Of a stretch of DNA of 64,000 bases, positions 52,378-61,760 are shown piece after piece. The notes under the pieces are model-generated. The model saw only the letters and a list, made by a program, of their open reading frames with translations. It did not search any database and had not been told where the DNA came from. This stretch comes from Glaesserella sp041817755 (lineage in GTDB: Bacteria; Pseudomonadota; Gammaproteobacteria; Enterobacterales; Pasteurellaceae): NCBI RefSeq assembly GCF_041817755.1, contig NZ_JBGYBX010000014.1, forward strand, positions 17,239 through 81,238, written 5' to 3'. The stretch's first letter is position 1; each line of letters starts with the position of its first letter. Position numbers and translations under genes: made by a program.

Positions 52378-54432
52378 CTACTTCACCTGCATACCAGCCG
52401 TCACGCCGCTATCGGCGGAGAGTAAATAGAGATCCGACCCGCCTGTACCGGCAGATAAAATCATCCCTTCCGACATACCAAACGACATTTTGCGTGGGGC
52501 AAGGTTGGCAATCATAATCACAAATCTGCCTTCAAGCTCTTCAGGTTGATTGTACGCCGCTTTGATACCGGAGAAGACTTGGCGAGTGTGGTCGCCTAAA
52601 TCGAGTTCAAAACGTAATAATTTATCCGATTTCGGCACGGCTTCACATTTCAATACTTTTGCCACACGCAGATCGAGTTTGGCAAAGTCGTCAATGGTGA
52701 TTTCAGGGGCAATCGGTTCCACTTTGGTTTCACAAGCGGTCACTTCTTTGCCTTTTTTTGCAGTTTCTGCTTTTACGCTTTCGGCGAAAAGTGCTTTGGT
52801 TTCTTCAATCACAGCGTCAATCTGTTTTTTCTCTAAGCGAGAGAAGAGCGATTTAAACGGTGCAATGTTGTGGGCAAACAGTGGTGAACCGATATTGTCC
52901 CAACGTAGTTCCGTTTGTAAAAAGGCTTCGGCACGTTCCGCTAGTTTTGGTAATACCGGTTTGAGATAGCTCATTAATACACGGAATAGCTCTAAGCCCA
53001 TTGAACAGACCGCTTGTAATTCAGCGTCTTTGCCTTCTTCTTTGGCAATCACCCACGGGGCTTTGTCGTCAATGTATTTATTGGCTTTATCCGTTAATGC
53101 CATAATTTCACGGATCGCTTTGTTGTATTCACGAGTTTCAAAATAAGTGGCGATCTGTTCCGATTGTGCAACAAATTCATCAAAAAGTGCTTGATTTTCT
53201 AATGTTGAAGCGAGTTTGCCTTCAAAACGTTTTGTGATGAAACCAGCGGTACGAGAAGCCAAATTGACTAATTTATTGACGATGTCGCTGTTTACCCGTT
53301 GTACGAAATCTTCTAAATTGAAATCGAGATCTTCAATGCGGTCGTTCAGTTTCGCCGCATAGTAATAACGCAAACACTCAGGATCGATATGTTTTAAATA
53401 AGTGCTGGCTTGAATGAATGTACCACGAGATTTTGACATTTTTTGTCCGTCCACCGTCACATAACCGTGTGCAAAGACGTTTGTCGGTTTGCGGTATTCG
53501 CTTCCTTCTAACATCGCAGGCCAAAACAGACTGTGGAAGTAAACAATGTCTTTACCGATAAAGTGATACAACTCGGCATCACTCTCTTTTTTCCAGAAAT
53601 CATCAAAGTTCAAGCCCGTGCGGTCACAGAGATTTTTGAACGAAGCCATATAGCCGATAGGGGCATCAAGCCAAACATAGAAGAATTTGTTTTCGCTATC
53701 CGGAATTTCAAAGCCAAAGTAAGGCGCGTCACGGCTAATGTCCCATTGCTGTAAACCGCTCTCAAACCACTCTTGCATTTTATTGGCAATTTCAGGTTGA
53801 AGCGAGCCGGAACGTGTCCACGCTTTCAACATTCCTTCAAAGCTTGGTAAATCAAAGAAAAAGTGTTCCGACTCTTTTACCACAGGGGTAGAGCCTGATA
53901 CTACCGAACGTGGATTGATTAAATCCATCGGGCTATAAGTAGAAGCACAGACTTCACAGTTATCGCCGTACTGATCTTCCGCTTTACATTTCGGGCAAGT
54001 ACCTTTCACAAAGCGATCAGGTAAGAACATATTTTTTTCAGGGTCAAATAACTGCGAGATCACCTTGCTTTTGATAAAACCGTTCGCTTTTAATTTTTTA
54101 TAGATGGCGGAAGTGTATTTACGGTTTTCTTCGCTGTGGGTGGAATGATAGTTATCAAAACTGATATTAAAACCGGCAAAATCCGCAATGTGATCGGCTT
54201 TGGCTTTTTCGATTAACTGTTCAGGGGTAATGCCGAGTTTATCCGCATTCAACATAATCGGCGTGCCGTGAGCGTCATCAGCACAGACGAAGTGAATTTC
54301 GTTGCCGCGCATACGCTGAAAACGTACCCAAATATCCGCTTGAATATGTTCAAGCATATGCCCTAAGTGAATTGCGCCGTTCGCGTAAGGCAGGGCACAA
54401 GTAACTAAAATTTTACGTTGTTGATTCGACAT
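52378..54432 (-). CDS. metG: methionyl-tRNA synthetase
   Basis: A 684-residue class I synthetase (E. coli 677). The HIGH motif is ALPYANGAIHLGHMLEHIQ near residue 20. The zinc knuckle has CPKCKAEDQYGDNCEVC near 145, and KMSKS is GQKMSKSRGTFI near 330. A C-terminal tRNA-binding OB domain (LDLRVAKVLKCEAVPKSDKLL) ends GVTAGMQVK. It is separated from ndk by about 93 bp and probably co-transcribed. Complete. Confidence 0.96.
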   Translation of the reverse strand: MSNQQRKILVTCALPYANGAIHLGHMLEHIQADIWVRFQRMRGNEIHFVCADDAHGTPIMLNADKLGITPEQLIEKAKADHIADFAGFNISFDNYHSTHSEENRKYTSAIYKKLKANGFIKSKVISQLFDPEKNMFLPDRFVKGTCPKCKAEDQYGDNCEVCASTYSPMDLINPRSVVSGSTPVVKESEHFFFDLPSFEGMLKAWTRSGSLQPEIANKMQEWFESGLQQWDISRDAPYFGFEIPDSENKFFYVWLDAPIGYMASFKNLCDRTGLNFDDFWKKESDAELYHFIGKDIVYFHSLFWPAMLEGSEYRKPTNVFAHGYVTVDGQKMSKSRGTFIQASTYLKHIDPECLRYYYAAKLNDRIEDLDFNLEDFVQRVNSDIVNKLVNLASRTAGFITKRFEGKLASTLENQALFDEFVAQSEQIATYFETREYNKAIREIMALTDKANKYIDDKAPWVIAKEEGKDAELQAVCSMGLELFRVLMSYLKPVLPKLAERAEAFLQTELRWDNIGSPLFAHNIAPFKSLFSRLEKKQIDAVIEETKALFAESVKAETAKKGKEVTACETKVEPIAPEITIDDFAKLDLRVAKVLKCEAVPKSDKLLRFELDLGDHTRQVFSGIKAAYNQPEELEGRFVIMIANLAPRKMSFGMSEGMILSAGTGGSDLYLLSADSGVTAGMQVK

Positions 54433-54511
54433 GCTGTTCTCGCTGTTTTAATTCAATAAATCGGGGGGATTGTAACGGAAATCAGAAAAGTTGTGTAGAA
54501 AAAGCAATAAT

Positions 54512-54565
54512 AAGCGGTCGGATTCACGGAATATTTTGCAAAATATGACGCAAATCCGACCGCTT
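54512..54565 (-). terminator. USS dyad after dsbB
   Basis: AAGCGGTCGGATT (54512-54524) and AATCCGACCGCTT (54553-54565) are perfect inverted 13-mers built on the uptake signal. The centre contains the palindrome ATATTTTGCAAAATAT. It lies just beyond the dsbB stop and before metG. Confidence 0.65.
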
Positions 54566-54572
54566 GTCTGAA

Positions 54573-55109
54573 TCAATGAAAGAGATCTCGCCCTTGGTGA
54601 GGGATGCGTTTGAATTGGCTGAGTGCGACTAACAGCAAAACAACCAAATAGGCAGCGAAAATACCGATGAGCCATTGCGGCATACTTAATCCCCACATTT
54701 GCCATGTAATTTCGTTACAGTTGCCTGTCGCTTCGAACAGATTCGGGAACCATTCGTTCAAGGGCAACGTACTCGGAAATTCTACAAATGGAGAACATTG
54801 ATTCCACGGAGCCGAGTTGAGTTGATAGTCAACGTGTTTGACGGCAAGACGTAACCCTTTGAATGCGCCTAATATTCCGATAAGCAAGGCTAGCCAACGG
54901 AATACGGCAAATTTAGGTGCAATCAACGCAATTAAGCCGGCAACTAACACGGCGAGAAGTGCTAAGCGCTCATAAATACACATAACGCAGGGATTGAGCC
55001 CCATGCCGTGTTGGAAATAAAGGGCTGTCCCTTCTAAAATCAGGCAGCTGACAACCAGCAGCAGCCAAGCTCCTCGAGTCAGGGAAAGCACTTTAAGATA
55101 ACGAAGCAT
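54573..55109 (-). CDS. dsbB: disulfide bond formation protein DsbB
   Basis: A 178-residue inner-membrane protein with four helices that reoxidises DsbA and passes electrons to quinone. The first periplasmic pair is Cys41 and Cys44 (NPCVMCIYERLAL) and the second pair is Cys105 and Cys131 (PWNQCSPF, GNCNEITW), almost identical in spacing to E. coli DsbB. It begins 14 bp after nhaB ends, so the two form an operon, as in E. coli. Confidence 0.95.
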   Translation of the reverse strand: MLRYLKVLSLTRGAWLLLVVSCLILEGTALYFQHGMGLNPCVMCIYERLALLAVLVAGLIALIAPKFAVFRWLALLIGILGAFKGLRLAVKHVDYQLNSAPWNQCSPFVEFPSTLPLNEWFPNLFEATGNCNEITWQMWGLSMPQWLIGIFAAYLVVLLLVALSQFKRIPHQGRDLFH

Positions 55110-55123
55110 ATAAGATCCTTAAT

Positions 55124-56665
55124 TTAACGGGTAATTAACCAACCCCATTGCGTCATGAGGTTAGTGAGCGGTGGGAGTAGAAACTCCACGGCAAGGAAGC
55201 CGACGCCGGAAAGTACAATAGTATACGGTAGTGCCATGTAAACCATTCTGCCGTAAGATAATTTGACTAACGGTGCAAGCGATGATGTCAGTAGAAACAA
55301 GAATGCGGCTTGACCGTTCGGCGTTGCAACAGACGGAAGATTTGTCCCGGTATTGATTGCGACAGCAATCAAGTCAAATTGTTCACGTGTAATGGTTCCT
55401 GAGGTGAGTGCATTTTTCGCTTCATTGATGTACACGGTGCCGACAAAAACGTTATCCGATATGGTAGAAAGCAATCCGTTGAAAATATAGAACAATGTCA
55501 GTTGGGACTCTTTCTCGGCGGATAACACGAATTGAATGATCGGATCGAACAGTTTTAAATCGACGATCACGGCAACAACGGAGAAGAAAACAACCAATAG
55601 TGCGGTAAACGGTAGCGAATCTTGGAAGGCTTTCCCCAATGCATGTTCGTCGGTAATACCGCAAAATGCGGTACAGATGATGATGATCGTTAAGCCGATT
55701 AAACCTACCTCAGCCAAATGTAGCGCAAGACCGATAATGAGCCATACGCCGGCAACGGCTTGAACGGCAAGTTTGAGTCTGTCTTGTTTCGTCATTTTTC
55801 GTTCTTTTTGGATATTGTAGTGGGCAAGCACGATCCATACTTTACGCGGCAGCCTGTCGCCGTATCCGAATAATTTGTATTTTTCGACAAGATAACAGGT
55901 AGTAATGCCGCAGGCTAATACGATCAGACTAACTGGTGCTACTCGGAGGAAAAATTCGCCGAATCCCCATTCGGCTTGTGCTGCGATGATTAAGTTTTGC
56001 GGTTCGCCAACCATGGTCATCACGCCGCCTAACGCACTTCCGACACCGGCATGCATTAACAGACTGCGTAAGAAACCACGGAATTGCTCTAAAATTTGCT
56101 TATTGGTGATGATTTTGTCGTCATTAGTGATGTCGGTGGAGTCTTCAAAATTGTTACCGGAGGCAACTTTGTGATAAACGCCGTAAAAACCGATACCGAC
56201 ACTGATGATCACGGCAATCACGGTTAATGCATCTAAGAAGGCGGATAAAAATGCGGCACTTAAACAAAAGGCGAGAGATAAGGCTTTTTTAGAATGAATG
56301 GCAATAATTAATTTGGTAAAGACATAAAGTAGCAATTGTTTCATAAAATAGATGCCGGCAACCATAAACATCAGCAGCAAAACAACTTCAAAGTTTGCCA
56401 TAATTTCTTGCTTGATATGATTGGCTTTCGTCATGCCGATGATCACGGCTTCAATTGCCAATAAACCGCCCGGTTGCAGCGGATAACACTTTAGTGCCAT
56501 GGCTAGGGTAAAAATAAATTCGGCAACCAATGCCCAACCGGCAACAAAAGGACTGATAAAGAAATAAAGCAACGGGTTAATCGCTAAAAACGCAATAATA
56601 CAAATTTTGTACCATTCGGGCGTTTTTCCTAGGAAATTTTTGAAAAAAGCGTCAACATTACTCAT
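55124..56665 (-). CDS. nhaB: Na+/H+ antiporter NhaB
   Basis: A 513-residue polytopic antiporter (E. coli 513). The N-terminus FFKNFLGKTPEWYKICIIAFL and the segments SAFLDALTVIAVIISVGIGFYGVYH, LGGVMTMVGEPQNLIIAAQAEWGF and TGTNLPSVATPNGQAAFLFLLTSSLAPL are characteristic of NhaB. It extrudes Na+ at the cost of protons. It is divergent from fadR (168 bp between the starts) and followed by dsbB, the order seen in E. coli. Confidence 0.95.
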   Translation of the reverse strand: MSNVDAFFKNFLGKTPEWYKICIIAFLAINPLLYFFISPFVAGWALVAEFIFTLAMALKCYPLQPGGLLAIEAVIIGMTKANHIKQEIMANFEVVLLLMFMVAGIYFMKQLLLYVFTKLIIAIHSKKALSLAFCLSAAFLSAFLDALTVIAVIISVGIGFYGVYHKVASGNNFEDSTDITNDDKIITNKQILEQFRGFLRSLLMHAGVGSALGGVMTMVGEPQNLIIAAQAEWGFGEFFLRVAPVSLIVLACGITTCYLVEKYKLFGYGDRLPRKVWIVLAHYNIQKERKMTKQDRLKLAVQAVAGVWLIIGLALHLAEVGLIGLTIIIICTAFCGITDEHALGKAFQDSLPFTALLVVFFSVVAVIVDLKLFDPIIQFVLSAEKESQLTLFYIFNGLLSTISDNVFVGTVYINEAKNALTSGTITREQFDLIAVAINTGTNLPSVATPNGQAAFLFLLTSSLAPLVKLSYGRMVYMALPYTIVLSGVGFLAVEFLLPPLTNLMTQWGWLITR

Positions 56666-56833
56666 AAGGATATTTTCAGATAAGATAAGAATATACGGAT
56701 TGTAATATAGTTTAGTTTAAAGGATAATACCGTTTGTTAGCTATTTGGTATAACAATTTCATTTTTGATAACTAGGTCACATTTTTATTATTACAACGGA
56801 GTTTTTCTCCAATTTTAATTGGGAATACTTACC

Positions 56834-57556
56834 ATGGATAAGTCTGAAATTTTAAAAGCACAAAGCCCTGCTGCATTGGCAGAGGAATATATCGTAAAAA
56901 GTATTTGGAATAACCATTTTCCAGCGGGATCAGACTTGCCGGCAGAACGTGAGCTTGCAGAAATCATCGGAGTAACCCGAACGACATTGCGTGAAGTGTT
57001 ACAGCGTTTAGCCCGGGACGGTTGGTTAAATATTCAACACGGTAAGCCGACAAGAGTGAATAATGTTTGGGAAACGGCGGGACCGAATATTATCGGCACA
57101 TTGATAAAATTAGACGCTTCTACGGTGCCCATAATTATTGCCAATGTTGTTTCATTGCGCACCAGAATGGGTGAATCTTATATACCCGAAGCCATTCGTT
57201 TAAATTCTAAAGCTTCTCTCGAACTGTTCAAATCACTCGATACTTTACCGGATACCGCAAAAGATTATGCGGAGTTTGATTATGCGTTGTACCGCAGTTT
57301 TACTTTCATTGCCAATAAACCTGTTTACGGATTAATTTTAAACAGTTTTAAAGAACTGTATTTTCAAATTGCCCACCTGTTTTTTAGCGATCCGAAATCC
57401 CGCCAATTAACGCTAACGTTTTATCAGGGATTGAAAGCGGCATGTGAAGCCGGTGATGAAGAAAACGCAATTAAATGTATGGCGTTAGGCCGCCAAATGA
57501 GTACACCGATTTGGTCTGAAATGCTTAAAAACCTGCCGGCGGATTTTGGTGTGTAA
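56834..57556 (+). CDS. fadR: fatty-acid metabolism regulator FadR
   Basis: A 240-residue GntR-family regulator. The ATG at 56834 (DKSEILKAQSPAALAEEYI) is chosen; a TTG five codons upstream is an alternative. The winged HTH reads LPAERELAEIIGVTRTTLREVLQRLARDGWLNIQHGKPTRVNN, nearly identical in pattern to E. coli FadR. The C-terminal acyl-CoA-binding domain follows (VPIIIANVVSLRTRM, NKPVYGLILNSFKELY). In E. coli it represses beta-oxidation and activates fabA/fabB. A terminator follows. Confidence 0.93.
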   Translation: MDKSEILKAQSPAALAEEYIVKSIWNNHFPAGSDLPAERELAEIIGVTRTTLREVLQRLARDGWLNIQHGKPTRVNNVWETAGPNIIGTLIKLDASTVPIIIANVVSLRTRMGESYIPEAIRLNSKASLELFKSLDTLPDTAKDYAEFDYALYRSFTFIANKPVYGLILNSFKELYFQIAHLFFSDPKSRQLTLTFYQGLKAACEAGDEENAIKCMALGRQMSTPIWSEMLKNLPADFGV

Positions 57557-57604
57557 TTTACTGTCTTTTTAAGCATTTATCGTTATTTAGGTTTTGTATA
57601 ACAG

Positions 57605-57645
57605 CTATTCGGTTGGTGAGAGATTGCCTACCGAATAGTTTTTTT
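57605..57645 (+). terminator. Rho-independent terminator of fadR
   Basis: A 9-bp stem CTATTCGGT / ACCGAATAG with a 16-nt loop followed by seven T. Confidence 0.85.
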
Positions 57646-57848
57646 ACAATGAATAAATTTTCTTCTTTTGTGTTTTTTCTCCCTATTTCTCCTTTTCTTA
57701 AAAAGCCTGCAGCACGAATTTTCTTCATTCAAAACGTAATTATTTTCCTTTTTAGCTCTTCGACGGATTTCAAACACTTTATTTTTCATTTTACTTATTT
57801 ATTGAAAACCGCTTGCCCCTTTAATGTGAAATCGATAAAATTTGCCAA

Positions 57849-57876
57849 AAAGTGGTAAAAAGTGGTGTTTTGTGGA
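57849..57876 (+). promoter_or_regulatory. three direct repeats, MraZ operator
   Basis: GTGGT, GTGGT and GTGGA start at 57852, 57862 and 57872, an exact 10-bp period, in the context AAAGTGGT. MraZ proteins autoregulate by binding three short GTG-rich direct repeats with 10-bp spacing upstream of mraZ. Confidence 0.75.
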
Positions 57877-57940
57877 GAACTTTTTCCGGAGTTGAACATC
57901 AATACTAAAGTTAAAACGTTTGTTTTCAGGTTGGGCAATC

Positions 57941-58399
57941 ATGTTTCGCGGTGCAACTTCAATCAATTTAGACAGTAAAGGGCGGTTGGCTATTCCGACG
58001 CGCTATCGTACCGAATTGCTTGAAAAACATCATGGCGCATTAGTCTGTACCGTCGATATCCGTCAACCTTGCTTATTACTTTACCCTCTACATGAATGGG
58101 AAATTGTTGAGCAAAAGTTATTGGCTCTGTCTAATTTCGATCCGATGCAACGCCGAATTCAGCGTGTTATGCAGGGATTCGCGACAGAATGTGAGATGGA
58201 TTCGGCGGGGCGCATTTTACTCAGTCCGACATTACGTCAGCATGCCGAATTGGAACAACATATCATGTTAGTCGGACAATTAAATAAATTTGAGATTTGG
58301 CAAGACAAACAGTGGCAGGCGCAAATTGCCGAAGACCTCGCTCTAGGCAGTTCGGCGGAAATGCTGCATTGCGATGCATTAAAAAACCTTTCTTTATAA
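57941..58399 (+). CDS. mraZ: transcriptional regulator MraZ
   Basis: A 152-residue AbrB-like regulator that heads the dcw cluster and represses it. The ATG at 57941 (FRGATSINLDSKGRLAIPTRYR) is used, and the frame extension to 57920 is discarded. Two MraZ half-domains each carry a DSKGR/DSAGR motif: residues 10-14 and about 86-90 (CEMDSAGRILLSP). The direct-repeat operator lies 65 bp upstream. Confidence 0.95.
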   Translation: MFRGATSINLDSKGRLAIPTRYRTELLEKHHGALVCTVDIRQPCLLLYPLHEWEIVEQKLLALSNFDPMQRRIQRVMQGFATECEMDSAGRILLSPTLRQHAELEQHIMLVGQLNKFEIWQDKQWQAQIAEDLALGSSAEMLHCDALKNLSL

Positions 58400-58412
58400 T
58401 CGGATAAATAGG

Positions 58413-59351
58413 ATGAACGATACCCAAGAACATATCACCGTGTTGTTACATGAAGCGGTGAATGGTTTAGCGATCAAGCCGAACGGCATTTATATTGACG
58501 GCACCTTCGGTCGCGGCGGGCATTCTCGTCTTATTTTAAGTCAATTGGGTGAACAAGGGCGGCTGATTGCGATTGATCGCGACCCCCGGGCAATTGCGGA
58601 AGCAAAGACGATCTCCGACCCTCGTTTTCAGATTATCCACAGTCCGTTTTCTGCCATTTCCGAAATTTGTGAAACGCTTGGTTTAGTCGGCAAAATTGAC
58701 GGCATCCTACTTGATTTAGGTGTGTCTTCCCCGCAACTCGACGACGCGGAGCGAGGCTTTAGTTTCATGCGTGACGGTCCGCTTGATATGCGAATGGACA
58801 CCACCAAAGGTCAGTCGGCTATGGAATGGCTTGCTACTGTTTCTGCGGAAGATTTAGCATGGGTATTGAAAGAATTCGGCGAAGAGCGTTTTGCCAAACG
58901 TATTGCACAAGCGGTTGTTTCTTACAATAAATTTGCAAATGAGAAAATTTCACGGACGTTACAACTCGCTCACCTCATTGCCGATGCCGTGCCGTTTAAA
59001 GATAAACATAAACATCCTGCAACCCGTTCGTTTCAAGCGATTCGCATCTACATCAATAGCGAATTGGATGAATTGGAAAAAGCGTTAAATTCCGCTTTAA
59101 ATGTACTTGCACCGAAAGGGCGCTTGTCGATCATCAGCTTTCATTCGTTGGAGGATCGCATGGTCAAGCAATTTATGAGAAAGCAAAGTAGAGGTGAATC
59201 CGTGCCGAAAGGTTTGCCGGTTTTAGAAAGCGAATTGAATAAAAATATTCCGTTAAATCTTGTCGGCAAAGCCGTTATGCCGACGGATGCGGAGATTGAA
59301 GCGAATCCCCGTTCGCGTAGTGCCGTATTAAGAGTAGCGGAGAAAAGATAA
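58413..59351 (+). CDS. rsmH: 16S rRNA (cytosine-1402-N4)-methyltransferase RsmH
   Basis: A 312-residue SAM-dependent enzyme (MraW). HITVLLHEAVNGLAIKPNGIYIDGTFGRGGHSR is the family start with SAM motif I. ILLDLGVSSPQLDDAERGFSF, DMRMDTTKGQSA and RLSIISFHSLEDRMVKQFM follow. It methylates N4 of C1402 in the ribosomal P site. It starts 13 bp after mraZ and its stop overlaps the ftsL ATG by one base. Confidence 0.96.
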   Translation: MNDTQEHITVLLHEAVNGLAIKPNGIYIDGTFGRGGHSRLILSQLGEQGRLIAIDRDPRAIAEAKTISDPRFQIIHSPFSAISEICETLGLVGKIDGILLDLGVSSPQLDDAERGFSFMRDGPLDMRMDTTKGQSAMEWLATVSAEDLAWVLKEFGEERFAKRIAQAVVSYNKFANEKISRTLQLAHLIADAVPFKDKHKHPATRSFQAIRIYINSELDELEKALNSALNVLAPKGRLSIISFHSLEDRMVKQFMRKQSRGESVPKGLPVLESELNKNIPLNLVGKAVMPTDAEIEANPRSRSAVLRVAEKR

Positions 59352-59662
59352 TGTCGAATGAACGTTACCCGTTACGCCAAGTGATTTTAGATGATTTAAC
59401 CAGTCACAATAAAGTAGCGTTGATTTTGTTAATCGGTGTGGTTGCCAGTGCAATCGCGACGATTTGGATTACCCATCAAACCCGTTTGCTGACGGCTGAG
59501 CAGGGTAAATTGGTTCAAATGCATCAAAAATTAGAAAGCCAATATATCCATTTACAATTGGAAGAAAATTCAAAAAGCCAAAAATCCCGCATTGAAGCCA
59601 TTGCGGAAAAATTCGGTTTACAACCTGTTAAAAGAGAGCAAGAAATTATCTTGGTAGAATAA
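59351..59662 (+). CDS. ftsL: cell division protein FtsL
   Basis: A 103-residue bitopic membrane protein of the divisome. A short cytoplasmic part is followed by one membrane helix (VALILLIGVVASAIATIWI, about residues 22-40) and a periplasmic coiled coil (LTAEQGKLVQMHQKLESQYIHLQLEENSK). It forms the FtsQLB complex that activates FtsW-FtsI. Its position between rsmH and ftsI, with 1-nt coupling to rsmH, settles the identity despite low sequence conservation. Confidence 0.92.
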   Translation: MSNERYPLRQVILDDLTSHNKVALILLIGVVASAIATIWITHQTRLLTAEQGKLVQMHQKLESQYIHLQLEENSKSQKSRIEAIAEKFGLQPVKREQEIILVE

Positions 59663-59663
59663 A

Positions 59664-61709
59664 ATGAGAAAGCCAGCAGTTAAATTTAAACCTAAAAAAG
59701 AAGCGCAAATACCGGAGTCGGCAAGTTTAAAACGCGAGCCAAGTTTTCTGCCTATGCGCTTTTGGATGGTTTACGTATTGGTTGCCATCATGGCCGTTGC
59801 ACTTATCGGCCAAAGTTTTTATTTACAAGTTTCCGATTCGGATCGCTTAATTAAGGAAGCGAATAACCGATCTTTACGAACCAAAGAGCTTCCGTTTACC
59901 CGTGGTAAAATCTTAGACCGTAACGGTCGGGTCTTGTCTATCAGCGTGCCAATGTATTCGATTACGCTCGACCCGAAAGAATATTTCGATACCAAATTAC
60001 GTCGCAGCAAGGATCAATGGCGTAAATTAGCGATGGAAATAGGAGGATCGGCAGGTAAAATCGAGGCCAGCGTCAATAATTTTATTAAAAATAAGAAAAA
60101 GAGCGCAGAAAAGAAATATGATCCTCGTGCCATTTCCAATACCAAAAGTGATGACTACTGGACGTTATTGGCGCGTTCTACCTCGTTGGATTATAACGAA
60201 TTGATCGATAAAGTCCGCAATAATCCGAATTCGCCGTTTATTCAATCTGAAAATATGATTGCCCAGCTTGAGCGGGAAAAAATGCAAGAGCTCGCTAAAG
60301 GGTTGGGTATGAAATACAGCACTTTAATGGATAAACTGTACAAGGCTTCCGAAGAACGGTTTATTTATATTTCCCGCCATGAATCCGAGACGATTGCCGA
60401 TTATGCCAAGGCGCTAAAAATTGACGGGTTGGTGCTAAAAACCGAATCACGTCGTTTTTACCCTTTAGCCGAAGAAGTTTCTCAGCTGGTCGGCTTTACC
60501 GATGTGGATGATGAACAAGGAACGGAAGGATTAGAACGCAGTTTTGATTCATTACTTGTCGGCAAAAACGGTAAGCAGGTTATCCGTAAAGATGCTCGCG
60601 GCAATGTGATTGAGCATGTTCGGGATGAGAAAAAATACGATCCGCAAGATGTCATGTTAAGTATTGACGAAGAGCTGCAATCCATGGTGTACCGTGAAAT
60701 CAAAAAAGCGGTGATTGAAAATAAAGCGGAATCAGGTACGGCAGTGTTAGTCGATATTCACACCGGTGAAGTCCTGGCAATGGCGAATGCACCGTCATTT
60801 AACCCGAATAACCGTTCCGAATTTAAATCCGAATTAGCGCGTAACCGTGCCATCACGGATACTTTCGAACCGGGTTCTACCGTAAAACCTTTAGTGGTGT
60901 TAACGGCGCTACAAAATAAAGTGACTTATTCCGATGAAGTGATTAATACCCGTCCGTTTGTAGTCAACGGACATACGATTAAAGACGTAGCACCTCGCGA
61001 AAGCCTAAGTTTGACGGGTATTTTGCAAAAATCAAGTAACATCGGCGTAAGCCGCTTGGCATTACGCATGCCTTCAACAGCGTTAGTGGATACTTACTCC
61101 AAAGTCGGTTTTGGTAAAGATACCGGATTAGGTTTAGGTGAACAGCGTGGCAGCAACGGTGATCGTAAGCGTTGGGCTGATATTGAACGTGCTACTATGG
61201 CATACGGCTATGGCTTGAATGTAACCCCGCTACAGCTTGCGCGTGCTTATGCAACATTAGGCAGTTTTGGTATTTATCGACCGCTTTCCATTACCAAGGT
61301 CGATCCGCCGGTTATCGGTGAGCGGGTGCTTCCGGAAAAAATTACCCGAGAAGTGGTACAGATGATGGAAAGTGTCGCACATAAAGGTGAGGGGGGAGCA
61401 AAAGCAGCGGTTGACGGTTTCCGCGTAGCGATTAAAACCGGGACGGCGCGTAAACTGGAAAAAGGCAAATATGTCGAAAAATACGTTGCTTACACCGCAG
61501 GACTTGCACCGGCAAGTGATCCCCGTTTTGCCTTAGTTGTACTGATTAACGAACCGAAAGCCGGTAATTACTACGGTGGTGCGGTATCTGCTCCGCTGTT
61601 TTCAAGCATCATGGGCTATACCTTAAAAGCCAGAAACGTGAAGCCTGATAATATCACCGAAGATACGAAAAGTGCGGTAAGAGCCATAAAGATGAATTCA
61701 ACGAATTAA
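59664..61709 (+). CDS. ftsI: peptidoglycan transpeptidase FtsI (PBP3) with enlarged N-terminal domain
   Basis: A 681-residue septal transpeptidase, about 90 residues longer than E. coli FtsI (588). A cytoplasmic tail and membrane helix (FWMVYVLVAIMAVALIGQSF, about 33-52) precede the PBP dimer domain beginning RGKILDRNGRVLSISV. The active-site motifs are intact: Ser405 in EPGSTVKPLVV, SSN at 457-459 and KTGTA at 591. The extra length lies between residues 115 and 240, where three similar segments occur in a row; only the third matches the usual family sequence (RFIYISRHESETIADYAKALKIDGL). Confidence 0.95.
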   Translation: MRKPAVKFKPKKEAQIPESASLKREPSFLPMRFWMVYVLVAIMAVALIGQSFYLQVSDSDRLIKEANNRSLRTKELPFTRGKILDRNGRVLSISVPMYSITLDPKEYFDTKLRRSKDQWRKLAMEIGGSAGKIEASVNNFIKNKKKSAEKKYDPRAISNTKSDDYWTLLARSTSLDYNELIDKVRNNPNSPFIQSENMIAQLEREKMQELAKGLGMKYSTLMDKLYKASEERFIYISRHESETIADYAKALKIDGLVLKTESRRFYPLAEEVSQLVGFTDVDDEQGTEGLERSFDSLLVGKNGKQVIRKDARGNVIEHVRDEKKYDPQDVMLSIDEELQSMVYREIKKAVIENKAESGTAVLVDIHTGEVLAMANAPSFNPNNRSEFKSELARNRAITDTFEPGSTVKPLVVLTALQNKVTYSDEVINTRPFVVNGHTIKDVAPRESLSLTGILQKSSNIGVSRLALRMPSTALVDTYSKVGFGKDTGLGLGEQRGSNGDRKRWADIERATMAYGYGLNVTPLQLARAYATLGSFGIYRPLSITKVDPPVIGERVLPEKITREVVQMMESVAHKGEGGAKAAVDGFRVAIKTGTARKLEKGKYVEKYVAYTAGLAPASDPRFALVVLINEPKAGNYYGGAVSAPLFSSIMGYTLKARNVKPDNITEDTKSAVRAIKMNSTN

Positions 61710-61760
61710 ATTTTTTTATCTCCCTGTTTTCACAGGGAAATTAAACAGAGAGACAATATA

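Larger units (their letters stand above)
57557..57940. other. mraZ upstream region
   Basis: These 384 bp hold the fadR terminator, a low-complexity T-rich stretch (about 57650-57810) where I see no credible gene, and the MraZ repeat array close to mraZ. The 81-codon open frame at 57613-57858 has no ribosome site and a composition unlike the neighbours. Confidence 0.6.

Noticed and set aside
54448..54705. 85-codon minus-strand frame overlapping the end of dsbB
   Set aside because: It is out of frame with dsbB, spans the USS dyad and has no protein features.
57613..57858. 81-codon open frame upstream of mraZ
   Set aside because: It overlaps the fadR terminator and MraZ repeats, lacks a ribosome site and is low-complexity Phe/Ser/Lys-rich.
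61721..61738. Hairpin TCCCTG...CAGGGA between ftsI and murE
   Set aside because: It has no T tract on the coding strand; a terminator inside the dcw operon is unlikely. It may be a minor mRNA stem.
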